Source: Micrococcales bacterium
Lineage (GTDB): Bacteria > Actinomycetota > Actinomycetes > Actinomycetales > Cellulomonadaceae
Length of the DNA: 64,000 nucleotides
Reading direction: 5' to 3'
Assembly: GCA_009785115.1 (NCBI GenBank)
Contig: WQWY01000007.1
Coordinates: 57,075 to 121,074, forward strand
Part shown: one piece after another, positions 8,558 through 16,054 of the stretch
Numbering within the stretch: the first letter of the stretch is position 1
Layout of the letters: every line of letters begins with the position of its first letter
Notes under the pieces: model-generated
Told to the model about the DNA's origin: nothing
Databases searched by the model: none
What the model saw: the letters and a program-made list of their open reading frames with translations, nothing else
Translations under genes and position numbers: made by a program

Positions 8558-9138
8558 CGGTGCTGCCCGACGACGCCGGGCGGGTGCTGCTCGCCCACGC
8601 CCGGGCCGCGATCGCCGGCTCGCTCGGCGCGGTGTCTCCCTCGCTGCCGGCCTGGCCGCCGTGGGCCGACGCCCACCTGGCCTCGTTCGTCACGCTCACC
8701 CAGGACGGTCGGCTGCGCGGGTGCATCGGGTCTCTCTCGGAGGATCGCCCGCTGCGCGAGGGGCTCGTCGTCAACGCGGTCCGCGCGGCGCTGAACGACT
8801 CGCGCTTCCTCCCGCTGACCGCTGACGAGCTGGGCCGCACCCGGCTCGAGGTGTCCGTGCTCTCTGACGCCGAACCGGTCGCGGCGACCACCGAGGACGA
8901 GGCGGTGGCCGCGCTGCGGCCGGGTGTCGACGGGGTGATCCTCACCGCCTCGGGCCACCAGGCGACGTTTCTCCCGCAGGTGTGGGAACAGCTGCCCGAC
9001 CCGCGTGCGTTCCTCGCCCAGCTGCGCCGCAAGGCAGGGCTCCCTAGCGACCGCTGGGGCTCTGACGTGCGTCTGGCCCGCTATACCGTCCAGGCGTCGT
9101 GGGAGGAGCCCGCCCCAGCCGGAGACGACCTGTCGTGA
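8554..9138 (+). CDS. amrA: AmmeMemoRadiSam system protein A (AMMECR1 domain)
   Basis: A 194-residue AMMECR1-domain protein. The hallmark LRGCIGS sequence appears at about residue 50 after a FVTL strand, followed by the conserved AARDxRF-type block (here AALNDSRFLPL) and LEVSVLS. The start is a GTG whose last two bases form the preceding gene's stop, so translation is coupled. AMMECR1 proteins have a conserved cleft but no assigned chemistry; the strict linkage to Memo and the radical SAM enzyme points to a shared modification or redox task. Confidence 0.9.
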   Translation: MTVLPDDAGRVLLAHARAAIAGSLGAVSPSLPAWPPWADAHLASFVTLTQDGRLRGCIGSLSEDRPLREGLVVNAVRAALNDSRFLPLTADELGRTRLEVSVLSDAEPVAATTEDEAVAALRPGVDGVILTASGHQATFLPQVWEQLPDPRAFLAQLRRKAGLPSDRWGSDVRLARYTVQASWEEPAPAGDDLS

Positions 9139-10292
9139 CCAGCCACGACGCGCCCAGCAGCGGGCCAGACGACGTCGGCGCCGGCTCGGTCTCCGACCCG
9201 GCTGCTCCCCCGTTCGCTGACGACCTGGCGGATGCGCCTGCCGCCCGCTGGTGGCACCCGCTGCCCGACGGCCGGATCCAGTGCGACGTGTGCCCGCGCA
9301 CCTGCCGTCTGCACGAGGGTCAGCGCGGCTACTGCTTCGTCCGGGCCTGCGACGGCGACCACCTGGTGCTGACCACGTACGGCCGCTCGTCGGGGTTCGC
9401 CGTGGACCCGATCGAGAAGAAGCCTCTGGCGCACTTCTACCCGGGCACCCCGGTGCTGTCCTTCGGCACGGCCGGGTGCAACCTGGGTTGTCGGTTCTGC
9501 CAGAACTGGGACATCTCCGCCGCTCGCAGCAACGACCGGCTCGCCGCGTCCGCCTCCCCGGCCCAGATCGCCACGGCGGCGCGCGAGGCAGGCTGTGCGT
9601 CCGTCGCGTTCACCTACAACGACCCGGTGATCTTCGCCGAGTACGCCCTCGACACCGCCGAAGCAGCCCACGAGGCGGGCCTGCGCACGGTGGCCGTCAC
9701 CGCCGGCTACGTGCTGCCCGAGCCTCGAGCGGCGTTCTTCGGCGCGATGGACGCGGCGAACATCGACCTCAAGGGCTTCACCGAAGACTTCTACTGGCAC
9801 ACCACCGGCGCCCACCTGCGCGACGTGCTGGACACCATCGCCTGGGTCGCCACCACCGACACCTGGCTAGAGCTGACCACCCTGGTGATCCCCGGCCACA
9901 ACGACGACCCGGCCCAGCTCCGGGCGATGTGCTCCTGGATCGCCACCGAGCTAGGCCCTGACGTCCCCCTGCATCTCTCAGCCTTCCACCCCACCCACAA
10001 GATGCGCGACGTCCCACCCACCCCCGCATCGACCCTGCGCACAGCCCGACAGATCGCCCTCGACACCGGCCTGCACTTCGTCTACACCGGCAACGTCCAC
10101 GACACCACCGGCGAGATCACCCGCTGCTCGTCCTGCGGCCACGTGCTGATCGAGCGCGACTGGTACCAGTTGCTCCGCTACGACCTCACCCCCGACGCCC
10201 GCTGCCCCTCCTGCACCACCCCGCTCCCCGGCCGCTTCACCACCGAACCCGGAACCTGGGGCCGCCGCACCACCCGCGTCACCATCCGCTGA
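9135..10292 (+). CDS. amrS: AmmeMemoRadiSam system radical SAM enzyme
   Basis: A 385-residue radical SAM protein. The cluster-binding CxxxCxxC motif is seen in GCNLGCRFCQNWD. An N-terminal Cys set (CDVCPRTC, then GYC) and a C-terminal zinc-ribbon-like pair (CSSCG and CPSC) are typical of this subfamily, which is related to pyruvate formate-lyase activating enzymes. It is the third gene of the coupled operon; its GTG overlaps the AMMECR1 stop. In-frame starts further upstream would overlap the previous gene by about 40 bp and are less likely. The substrate is unknown. Confidence 0.9.
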   Translation: MTSHDAPSSGPDDVGAGSVSDPAAPPFADDLADAPAARWWHPLPDGRIQCDVCPRTCRLHEGQRGYCFVRACDGDHLVLTTYGRSSGFAVDPIEKKPLAHFYPGTPVLSFGTAGCNLGCRFCQNWDISAARSNDRLAASASPAQIATAAREAGCASVAFTYNDPVIFAEYALDTAEAAHEAGLRTVAVTAGYVLPEPRAAFFGAMDAANIDLKGFTEDFYWHTTGAHLRDVLDTIAWVATTDTWLELTTLVIPGHNDDPAQLRAMCSWIATELGPDVPLHLSAFHPTHKMRDVPPTPASTLRTARQIALDTGLHFVYTGNVHDTTGEITRCSSCGHVLIERDWYQLLRYDLTPDARCPSCTTPLPGRFTTEPGTWGRRTTRVTIR

Positions 10293-10473
10293 CGCACAAG
10301 AACGACAGGTCTCGGCCAGCGACATGATGCCCACACGCCCTACCGGCGACTATCCACAGCGCTACCCACAGAGGCCGCGTGCCTGTGGGCAACATCTCAG
10401 CCAAGGGGGCACCGTCTGGGAGCGTGTTCCTATGACGAACGCGACCACGGTCCCGGCGATGAAGCGAAGCGCC

Positions 10474-10502
10474 TTGATCCCTCCGTACAAACGCCGTACA
10501 TT
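10474..10502 (+). promoter_or_regulatory. Leaderless promoter with direct-repeat operator for the TacA/TacT-type pair
   Basis: TTGATC (10474-10479), a 17-nt spacer and TACATT (10497-10502) place the start site on the ATG at 10509. Two direct repeats CCGTACA (10483-10489 and 10494-10500), 11 bp apart, cover the spacer and -10 box. That spacing suits side-by-side binding of ribbon-helix-helix dimers on one face of DNA. The rest of the gap back to 10293 shows no other clear feature. Confidence 0.6.
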
Positions 10503-10508
10503 GAGTCC

Positions 10509-10790
10509 ATGGCTGTTGGGACTCCGGCACGCAGCAGGCGGATCGAAGCGCGGATCGACCCGGAGTCTGACGACGTGATCGCCCACGCCGCCGCGCTCAC
10601 CCACGAATCGAAGTCGGCCTTCATGGTCCGCACTGCTCGCGAGGCCGCCGAACGTGTGCTGGCCAGAGCAGACGTCACACTCATGCCAGCCGAGCAGTTC
10701 GACCAGATGATGGCCAGCCTGGACGACGCCGAACCGCTGCCGGTCCTGGCCCGAGCCGCCGCCGCACCCCGCGTGGTCCGACGAGGCTGA
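10509..10790 (+). CDS. DUF1778 ribbon-helix-helix antitoxin (TacA-like)
   Basis: A 93-residue protein of the DUF1778 family: an N-terminal ribbon-helix-helix (RRIEARIDPESDDVIAHAA...SKSAFMVRTA) followed by a C-terminal tail (about 55-93) that in TacA-type antitoxins wraps over and blocks the acetyltransferase toxin. The toxin gene follows after 4 bp. The protein probably represses the pair through the direct repeats in its own promoter. The ATG coincides with the predicted transcription start, so the mRNA is probably leaderless. Confidence 0.85.
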   Translation: MAVGTPARSRRIEARIDPESDDVIAHAAALTHESKSAFMVRTAREAAERVLARADVTLMPAEQFDQMMASLDDAEPLPVLARAAAAPRVVRRG

Positions 10791-10794
10791 ACCG

Positions 10795-11301
10795 GTGTGG
10801 CGCGTCCGACCCCTCTCACAAGACCACGACACGAGCACCTTCTCCTGCGGCAACCCTGAGCTGGACGACTGGCTCCACCGTCAGGCGTGGCGTGCGACGA
10901 CCCAGGACACCGCCCGTACCTACGTCTGGACCGGCAGCGACGACCAGTCCGTCGTCGCGTACTACGCGATCGCACCGACTCAGGTCCGCCGCGACGGGTT
11001 GTCCCGCTCGACCAGCGGCGGGCATTCCGTCATCCCTGCCTTCCTCATCGCCCGTCTCGCGCTAGATCGGTCGTTGCACGGCCAAGGCCTAGGCACCCAC
11101 GTGCTGCTCGACGCGCTCGACCATCTCGCCGACGCCATCGACCACGTAGCGGGACGGCTCGTCGTCGTGGACGCCATCGACGACGACGCGATCCGCTTCT
11201 ACGCCCACCACGGTTTCCACCAGATCGGCAACACTCGACGCTTGTTCCTGCGCTCCGCTTCGCTCCGAGCCACCCTGGCCCAGCATCGCGAAAATCAATG
11301 A
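10795..11301 (+). CDS. GNAT-family acetyltransferase toxin (TacT-like)
   Basis: A 168-residue GNAT protein. The opening FSCGNPELDDWLHRQA (about residues 16-31) is the hallmark of the TacT/AtaT branch that acetylates the amino group of charged tRNAs and stops translation. The acetyl-CoA loop appears as LALDRSLHGQGLGTHVL, and the C-terminal FYAHHGFHQI places the catalytic-region aromatic residues. It starts with GTG 4 bp after the DUF1778 antitoxin. Which aminoacyl-tRNA is attacked cannot be told from sequence. Confidence 0.85.
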   Translation: MWRVRPLSQDHDTSTFSCGNPELDDWLHRQAWRATTQDTARTYVWTGSDDQSVVAYYAIAPTQVRRDGLSRSTSGGHSVIPAFLIARLALDRSLHGQGLGTHVLLDALDHLADAIDHVAGRLVVVDAIDDDAIRFYAHHGFHQIGNTRRLFLRSASLRATLAQHRENQ

Positions 11302-11589
11302 GGAGAAACGAGGCTACAAGCGACGTCGAACGCAACCGAGCAGATCACCCGCCGAGTTTCGTCAACATCTCGACCTCCAATGGTCCTCAACTTACCGACT
11401 GCGCACGGACAACCTCCTCGAGGAGGAGAGCTCACACGGTGCAGAAAAATCCTGGCGGACAACTTTTCTCTCTTCTTTTTTGCAAGAAGCGCGCATGTAA
11501 ACTTAGATTGCAGCTCGGCCATCACAAAACCAATCTCGGATGAAGACGCGGTCGGGGGAAGCCGTTCGTGAACTATGCGAAGCGGGCCG
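11302..11589. other. Intergenic region, AT-richer, no gene recognised
   Basis: Between the acetyltransferase toxin and the convergent membrane protein. It contains a 14-bp palindrome (CCTCCTCGAGGAGG, 11413-11426) and a T-rich run near 11465-11480, either of which could end transcription. No conserved coding sequence is seen. Confidence 0.4.
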
Positions 11590-11988
11590 CTATCGAGACG
11601 ATGCGAACCAAAGAACTGAGATGGGGATCGCAACTCCGGCCGCAAACTCTACGGTGCCTACAAGTAAAATCAGCATAGCCGACCCGAACTTGTTAGATCT
11701 CGACTCTCGTCGCCGCCAGATAAATTCGACCCAGACTCGTGAGTACCATGCGACCACCACCAGGAGAACTGCTGCGTAGAATAGACCACCAAACTGGACC
11801 CCTTCCCATCCCGACCTGAGGTCTTCCCACTTCGGAAAGCCTGATGATCCCCACCTGCCCTGGCTCGTTTCGCTGCCTAGAATAGACGGTCGAGGGCCGC
11901 CGAGCCACGGCAAGAGCAAAAGAATGAGAATCCAACCGCCCGAATGGGCAAAAAACGGGAGGCGCCACTGCCATGCTCTCCCTGGCAT
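11590..11988 (-). CDS. Small membrane protein next to the Ser/Thr kinase
   Basis: A 132-residue protein of unknown family with three hydrophobic stretches: about 19-31 (WILILLLLPWLGG), 68-88 (FGGLFYAAVLLVVVAWYSRVW) and 103-129. Basic residues between the second and third segments (WRRRESRSNK) suggest a cytoplasmic loop. It begins 47 bp after the kinase gene on the same strand, and the kinase's own C-terminus ends in two membrane helices, so the two products may associate in the membrane (inference). Composition is lower in GC than the core genes. Confidence 0.6.
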   Translation of the reverse strand: MPGRAWQWRLPFFAHSGGWILILLLLPWLGGPRPSILGSETSQGRWGSSGFPKWEDLRSGWEGVQFGGLFYAAVLLVVVAWYSRVWVEFIWRRRESRSNKFGSAMLILLVGTVEFAAGVAIPISVLWFASSR

Positions 11989-12035
11989 GCCCGGAAGAAG
12001 GACCTAGAGGGGGCGAACTTCGCCCATAGAAGGTA

Positions 12036-13634
12036 TCATGCCGCCAGAATGGTGACGGCGGTTAGAAAAAGCCAGTCCATCCAATCTGCGCTGAGAAAAT
12101 ATCCGAGAGATAGGAGGAAGAGAAGCATCGTCGCGTAGACCGGAAGGGTGACGAGCGTAGATATTGAACTCTGGCGGAAAACTGCGTCGCTCACGGGATG
12201 GCGAACTGGATCTCCTGCGTCCCAAGTGGGCACAGGCTTCCGGTCAATCGAGGTCCGGAGCCACACGCGCGGGCGATCGAATCGAACCCGCGTCGATCGT
12301 GTCGAGATTTTACCGGCCAACACGCCAATCATGCCAAAAATGAAGCCTTCTGGCTTCTTGGAACTTTTTTGGTCGGAGTTGACTTCCGGCCGGACATCGA
12401 TCAAGGGCTCGGCAAACGGATATTCTGCGATGACCTGGCCAGGTCCAGAAAAAACGTCATCGACGCCCTCTGAGGGGGTGGGCGGCGACATCTGCTTGGT
12501 GTTGCCGTCGCGGGCGGGGCCCGGTTGGGGTATCACCTTGGTGCGGCCGTCTCGAGCGATGGACGGGTCAACGTGGACGGTCTTGTCATTCGACGGTACG
12601 GCCGGAGATGCCCGGTTCGTTCCCGGTTCCACCAGCACGAACGGGTCTTCGAGCGACTCGGCTGGTGAGCTAGTCACCGGATGGGAAACGGCCCTGCGCT
12701 GTTTGTGCCTACCGTCCTGGTCTGGTCGGGCAGCACGCTCCATCAGACTAGCGAGCGCGATCCGGAACTCGTCAGCGGTCTGGTAGCGGTCGTCAGGTTG
12801 CTTCGCCATCGCCTTGGCGACGATGAGGTTTACCGTCGTGGGCAGATCAGTGCGCAGAGTGGTCGGTGCTGGGGGCCGCTCATCGCGGTGCTTCAGCAGC
12901 AGCGCCGCCATCGTCTCCCCGACGAACGGGGGACGGCCGGTGAGCGCTCTGAACAGCAAGCAGCCGGTGGAGTAGAGGTCGGCTCGCGCGTCAACAGTCT
13001 TGTTGAGGGCCTGCTCCGGGGCCATGTAATGCGGGGTGCCACGAACGGAGCCGGAGAGAGACATCGTCATGCTTGCGACCAGCGCGATCCCGAAGTCCAC
13101 CACCTTGGCCCGGCCGTCGGTGGTGATCATGACGTTGGCCGGTTTGACGTCGCGGTGGACCACCCCTGCGGCGTGCGCGTGCGCTAGGCCCTCCAGCACG
13201 TCGCCGACCACGCTCACCGCCCGCTCGACGGACAGCGGACCGGCAGCAAGCTCGTCAGCGAGGGTCCGGTGGCCCTTGATGTACTTCATGACGATGTACC
13301 GCAGGCCGGTCCTGTCGTCCGCGTGGTTGGTGTCGGTCACCTCGACGATGTACGGGTGGTCCAGGCCCACAACGGTGCTGGCTTCCCGGTCGAAGCGCCG
13401 CCGCACCGTCGGGTCGGACGCCAGGTTCGGATACAGCACCTTGACCGCGACGTCTTGCGGCAACCGGTTGTCGCGCGCCAGGTACACCACGCCCATACCT
13501 CCGCTCCCCAGGACCCGGCGCAGCTCGTAACGGCCGCCGAGCAGCGTGCCCACCTGCTGCTGCTCCCACTCGCCGTGAGTGGGCTCCTGCGGACCGTCTG
13601 CCACCTGGGGGACCTCCTCGCGACCATCACACAT
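12036..13634 (-). CDS. Eukaryotic-type Ser/Thr protein kinase with C-terminal membrane helices
   Basis: Read from the ATG at 13634 it has 532 residues. The kinase domain (about 35-300) is complete: glycine loop LGSGGMGVV, ATP-binding K65, HRDVKPAN with D162, DFG with D180, and the MAPEQ segment near 204-208. A low-complexity Pro/Ser/Thr tail (about 315-425) carries repeated RDGxTK-type sites, then two hydrophobic helices close to the C-terminus (about 493-514 and 520-532). Unlike PknB there is no PASTA region; the protein seems tail-anchored. The frame stays open far upstream to 14423, but that extension is not kinase-like and runs through the fetB-like remnant, so it was rejected. Confidence 0.88.
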   Translation of the reverse strand: MCDGREEVPQVADGPQEPTHGEWEQQQVGTLLGGRYELRRVLGSGGMGVVYLARDNRLPQDVAVKVLYPNLASDPTVRRRFDREASTVVGLDHPYIVEVTDTNHADDRTGLRYIVMKYIKGHRTLADELAAGPLSVERAVSVVGDVLEGLAHAHAAGVVHRDVKPANVMITTDGRAKVVDFGIALVASMTMSLSGSVRGTPHYMAPEQALNKTVDARADLYSTGCLLFRALTGRPPFVGETMAALLLKHRDERPPAPTTLRTDLPTTVNLIVAKAMAKQPDDRYQTADEFRIALASLMERAARPDQDGRHKQRRAVSHPVTSSPAESLEDPFVLVEPGTNRASPAVPSNDKTVHVDPSIARDGRTKVIPQPGPARDGNTKQMSPPTPSEGVDDVFSGPGQVIAEYPFAEPLIDVRPEVNSDQKSSKKPEGFIFGMIGVLAGKISTRSTRVRFDRPRVWLRTSIDRKPVPTWDAGDPVRHPVSDAVFRQSSISTLVTLPVYATMLLFLLSLGYFLSADWMDWLFLTAVTILAA

Positions 13635-13731
13635 GGTAGTTGCTGCCCGATAGCGCCCTGTCTTCTGCCCCAGGGTGTCCTCCCGCTCGACAACCGACCA
13701 GCCTCGAAGCTGAGACTGTCGGGCAGCCCAG

Positions 13732-13758
13732 ATGAGCCGGTAGGAGATGCCGACCGTG
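13732..13758 (-). pseudogene. Remnant of a fetB-like gene 3' part
   Basis: Twenty-seven bases here match the 3' part of the intact fetB-like gene (15200-15226) at 25 positions, in the same orientation, and both encode a T-V-G-x-S-Y-x-L peptide. The match fades on both sides. It lies just upstream of the kinase start, in a stretch with no intact gene. Confidence 0.45.
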
Positions 13759-13850
13759 GACCGAGCGGGTGAATCAGGCTCTTGAGCGCGCGTACTCCGC
13801 CCCTCTTGCTCGATGACTACAGGGTCTGTGTTCACGGCAAAGGAGCTTTC

Positions 13851-14459
13851 ATGCGTCGTCTCGTCGCTCTGGCTGGTGCTGCGTTGCTGCTCGCTGGGTG
13901 TGGTCTGTCCGACGGCACCGACACGGCGAGCCCGCTCACCGGAGCTCAGACCGCCGACCTTTCGGACCTCTCGTCGTGCCTGGTCGGGACGTGGGACCTC
14001 GACGTCGCATTCATGGAGGGGGCGCTCCTCGACGCGACGCAGGCCAGCATGCAACGAGAGGGGCTCGACGGCACGATCATGAGCCTGATGTTCTCCGCGG
14101 TCCAGACGACGACGTTCACGCCCGACGGCATGTTCTCCACGAGCCTGCCGTTGTCGACGGACATGACGATGTCGGCGATGGGCCACAACATCCCCGTGAC
14201 CTACGATGCGACGAGCACCGGGACAGGCACCTGGACGGCTGACGTCGACACGTTCTTCACGACGACGGAGAGCAGCGACATCGAACAGCTGATGACTATG
14301 GGTGGCGAACCTCTCGGCGACCTGCTCGATGCCTTGATCCTGCTGCCCGACACCCCCACCCCGGTCGTCTGCGACGCCTCGACCCTGACGGTTCCGTTCG
14401 ACACCTACGGCACCAACCCCCACCTCCCCGAGAGTCTGGTCTTCACCCGCCAGGGCTGA
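13851..14459 (+). CDS. Putative lipoprotein
   Basis: A 202-residue exported protein. The N-terminus MRRLVALAGAALLLAGC is a textbook lipoprotein signal peptide with lipobox LLAGC, so Cys17 would carry the lipid anchor. The mature part is Thr/Ser/Asp-rich with a small beta-protein look (SSCLVGTWDLDV... TFTPDG... TGTGTWTADV), resembling lipocalin-like or DUF-type surface proteins; I do not recognise a named family. The AAAGGAG ribosome-binding site 5 nt before the ATG fixes this start over an in-frame start at 13782. It is transcribed divergently from the kinase gene. Confidence 0.8.
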   Translation: MRRLVALAGAALLLAGCGLSDGTDTASPLTGAQTADLSDLSSCLVGTWDLDVAFMEGALLDATQASMQREGLDGTIMSLMFSAVQTTTFTPDGMFSTSLPLSTDMTMSAMGHNIPVTYDATSTGTGTWTADVDTFFTTTESSDIEQLMTMGGEPLGDLLDALILLPDTPTPVVCDASTLTVPFDTYGTNPHLPESLVFTRQG

Positions 14460-14603
14460 GCCTGGCGCACGCGGTTCGCCGACCGCTTCGTAACTGAGCC
14501 CAGCACCTGGGATCGGTGAAGCCCCTGGCCTGGATCACCTGACGGGCCAGGGCAAGGCCGAACGGCCCCGGGAGGGGTGGCCGGGGTGTGATGTGCTGGG
14601 GCG

Positions 14604-15125
14604 GTGAAGATGGAAGAGGCGGCGGAACGGTTTCTCGCGCTGCGGCGGATCGCGGTGACCGGGGTGTCGCGGAAGTCCGGCGAGAGCGCTGCCAACCCCG
14701 TGTACGTGCGGCTGCGCAAGGCGGGGTACGAGGTGTTCGCGGTCAACCCGAACGCCGAGGAGGTCGAGGGCGACCGGGCATACCCCTCGTTGTCGGCGAT
14801 CGACGGCGGGGTCGAGGCCGTGGTCATCGCGACCGCGCCGCAGCACGCGATGGGAACCGTCCAGGAGGCCGAACGGCTGGGCGTGCGTCACGTGTGGATG
14901 CATCGCGGTGCCGGTGAGGGTTCCGTCTCCCCCGAGGCCGTCACCTGGGGTCGCGAGCGCGGCATAACCGTGCTGGACGGCGGCTGCCCGCTGATGTTCG
15001 GCCGGACCTCGGACGGTCTTCACCGCTTCATGTGCCGCTGGCTCACCCGCACCGGGAACGTGCCGCGCGAGATCGAGACCCCAGACGATCAGACCGACCC
15101 TCGGCCGGACCTCGACGGACGATGA
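14604..15125 (+). CDS. CoA-binding domain protein (copy 1)
   Basis: A 173-residue CoA_binding (succinyl-CoA synthetase-type Rossmann) protein of the YccU class. Visible blocks are RRIAVTGVSRKS (phosphate-binding turn), YEVFAVNPN, YPSLSAI, VVIATAPQHA, HVWMHRGAG and DGGCPLMFG. Such stand-alone proteins bind CoA or a related nucleotide; their function is not defined. A close paralogue lies about 7.5 kb away on the same strand, identical over long stretches and differing mainly near the ends. The start may be this GTG or the ATG two codons in. Confidence 0.85.
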   Translation: MKMEEAAERFLALRRIAVTGVSRKSGESAANPVYVRLRKAGYEVFAVNPNAEEVEGDRAYPSLSAIDGGVEAVVIATAPQHAMGTVQEAERLGVRHVWMHRGAGEGSVSPEAVTWGRERGITVLDGGCPLMFGRTSDGLHRFMCRWLTRTGNVPREIETPDDQTDPRPDLDGR

Positions 15126-15138
15126 CGTCGGCGGTGTC

Positions 15139-15909
15139 TCAGCGGCGAGAGCGCGGGACGAGGCTGTGGAGGTCTTCGGGGACGAGCCTGCCGCGACGCA
15201 TGAGCTGGTAGGAGACGCCGACCGTGATGGTCTGGGCGGCGAGCAGGCCTACGAGGACGAGGACCTGGGCGGTGGCTGCCTGGACGGGGGTACCTCCGCC
15301 GAGCAGCACCCCGACGAAGGCTCCCGGCAGGGTGACCAGGCCCACCGTGCGGGTCTGGTCGGCCCCGGGCACCAGAGCCTCGGGGACGAGCCGGAGCGCG
15401 ACGACGTCGACCGCGTCGCGCGGGTACAGGCCCAGGGCGAGCCCGGCCTCGTAGATCTCGCGCTGGTCACGCAGCGCTGCGAACACACGCCGCCCGGCCA
15501 GCGAGTGCGCGACCATGGTCCCGCCGATCACGATGCCGGCGAACGGGACCAGCGACGGGCCGTTGAACGGCACCGCACCGGTGGCGAAGACGACCACGAG
15601 CACCGGGACGATGCCGGCGGCCATCGCCACGGCGGCCCACAGCCAGGCACGCGCCGACACCCCGATGCGGCGTCCTGTCGTCGCCACCGCCACGGTGAAC
15701 ATCACCAGCGTGAACAGCAGCGACCAGGCCAGCGAGCGCAGGACGAGAGTGATGATCAGAGCGACCGCCGCCAGCTGCACGACCGCGCGCAGCGCCGCGA
15801 CCACGCTCTGACGCCCGGTGCGCAGCCGTCCCCACGCCGACGCGAGCACCGCGAGGGCGACAAGGACGACCAGAGCGACGACGACTCCGGGCCCGGGCTC
15901 GACTGGCAC
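15139..15909 (-). CDS. fetB: FetB-like ABC transporter permease (UPF0014)
   Basis: A 256-residue membrane protein of the FetB/UPF0014 family with about seven hydrophobic helices. Conserved family blocks are RTGRQSVVAALRAVVQL, the PFAGIVIGGTMVAHSLA segment, EALVPGADQTRTVGLVTLPGAFVG and QTITVGVSYQLM. FetAB is an iron or metal exporter involved in oxidative stress in E. coli. No FetA ATPase is next to it, so the partner would be encoded elsewhere. The GTG start is chosen because a TATCCT -10 box ends 6 nt upstream, predicting a leaderless message. Confidence 0.85.
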   Translation of the reverse strand: MPVEPGPGVVVALVVLVALAVLASAWGRLRTGRQSVVAALRAVVQLAAVALIITLVLRSLAWSLLFTLVMFTVAVATTGRRIGVSARAWLWAAVAMAAGIVPVLVVVFATGAVPFNGPSLVPFAGIVIGGTMVAHSLAGRRVFAALRDQREIYEAGLALGLYPRDAVDVVALRLVPEALVPGADQTRTVGLVTLPGAFVGVLLGGGTPVQAATAQVLVLVGLLAAQTITVGVSYQLMRRGRLVPEDLHSLVPRSRR

Positions 15910-16054
15910 GCGGTCAGGATACGCACCGGGCTCGGCGGCACACCCGGAGCGCGCCCCGCAGAGCGGACGACAAGAGCGAGCAGCCGTCACGTGCTCCGCC
16001 GGTCGCGGGCCGACAGGGTCGCGTCAGCGCGGAGAGCACCACCCGACGTGAACG

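Noticed and set aside
13635..14423. N-terminal extension of the Ser/Thr kinase frame
   Set aside because: It is not kinase-like, runs antisense through the lipoprotein gene, and contains the fetB-like remnant; the ATG at 13634 fits the kinase N-terminus.
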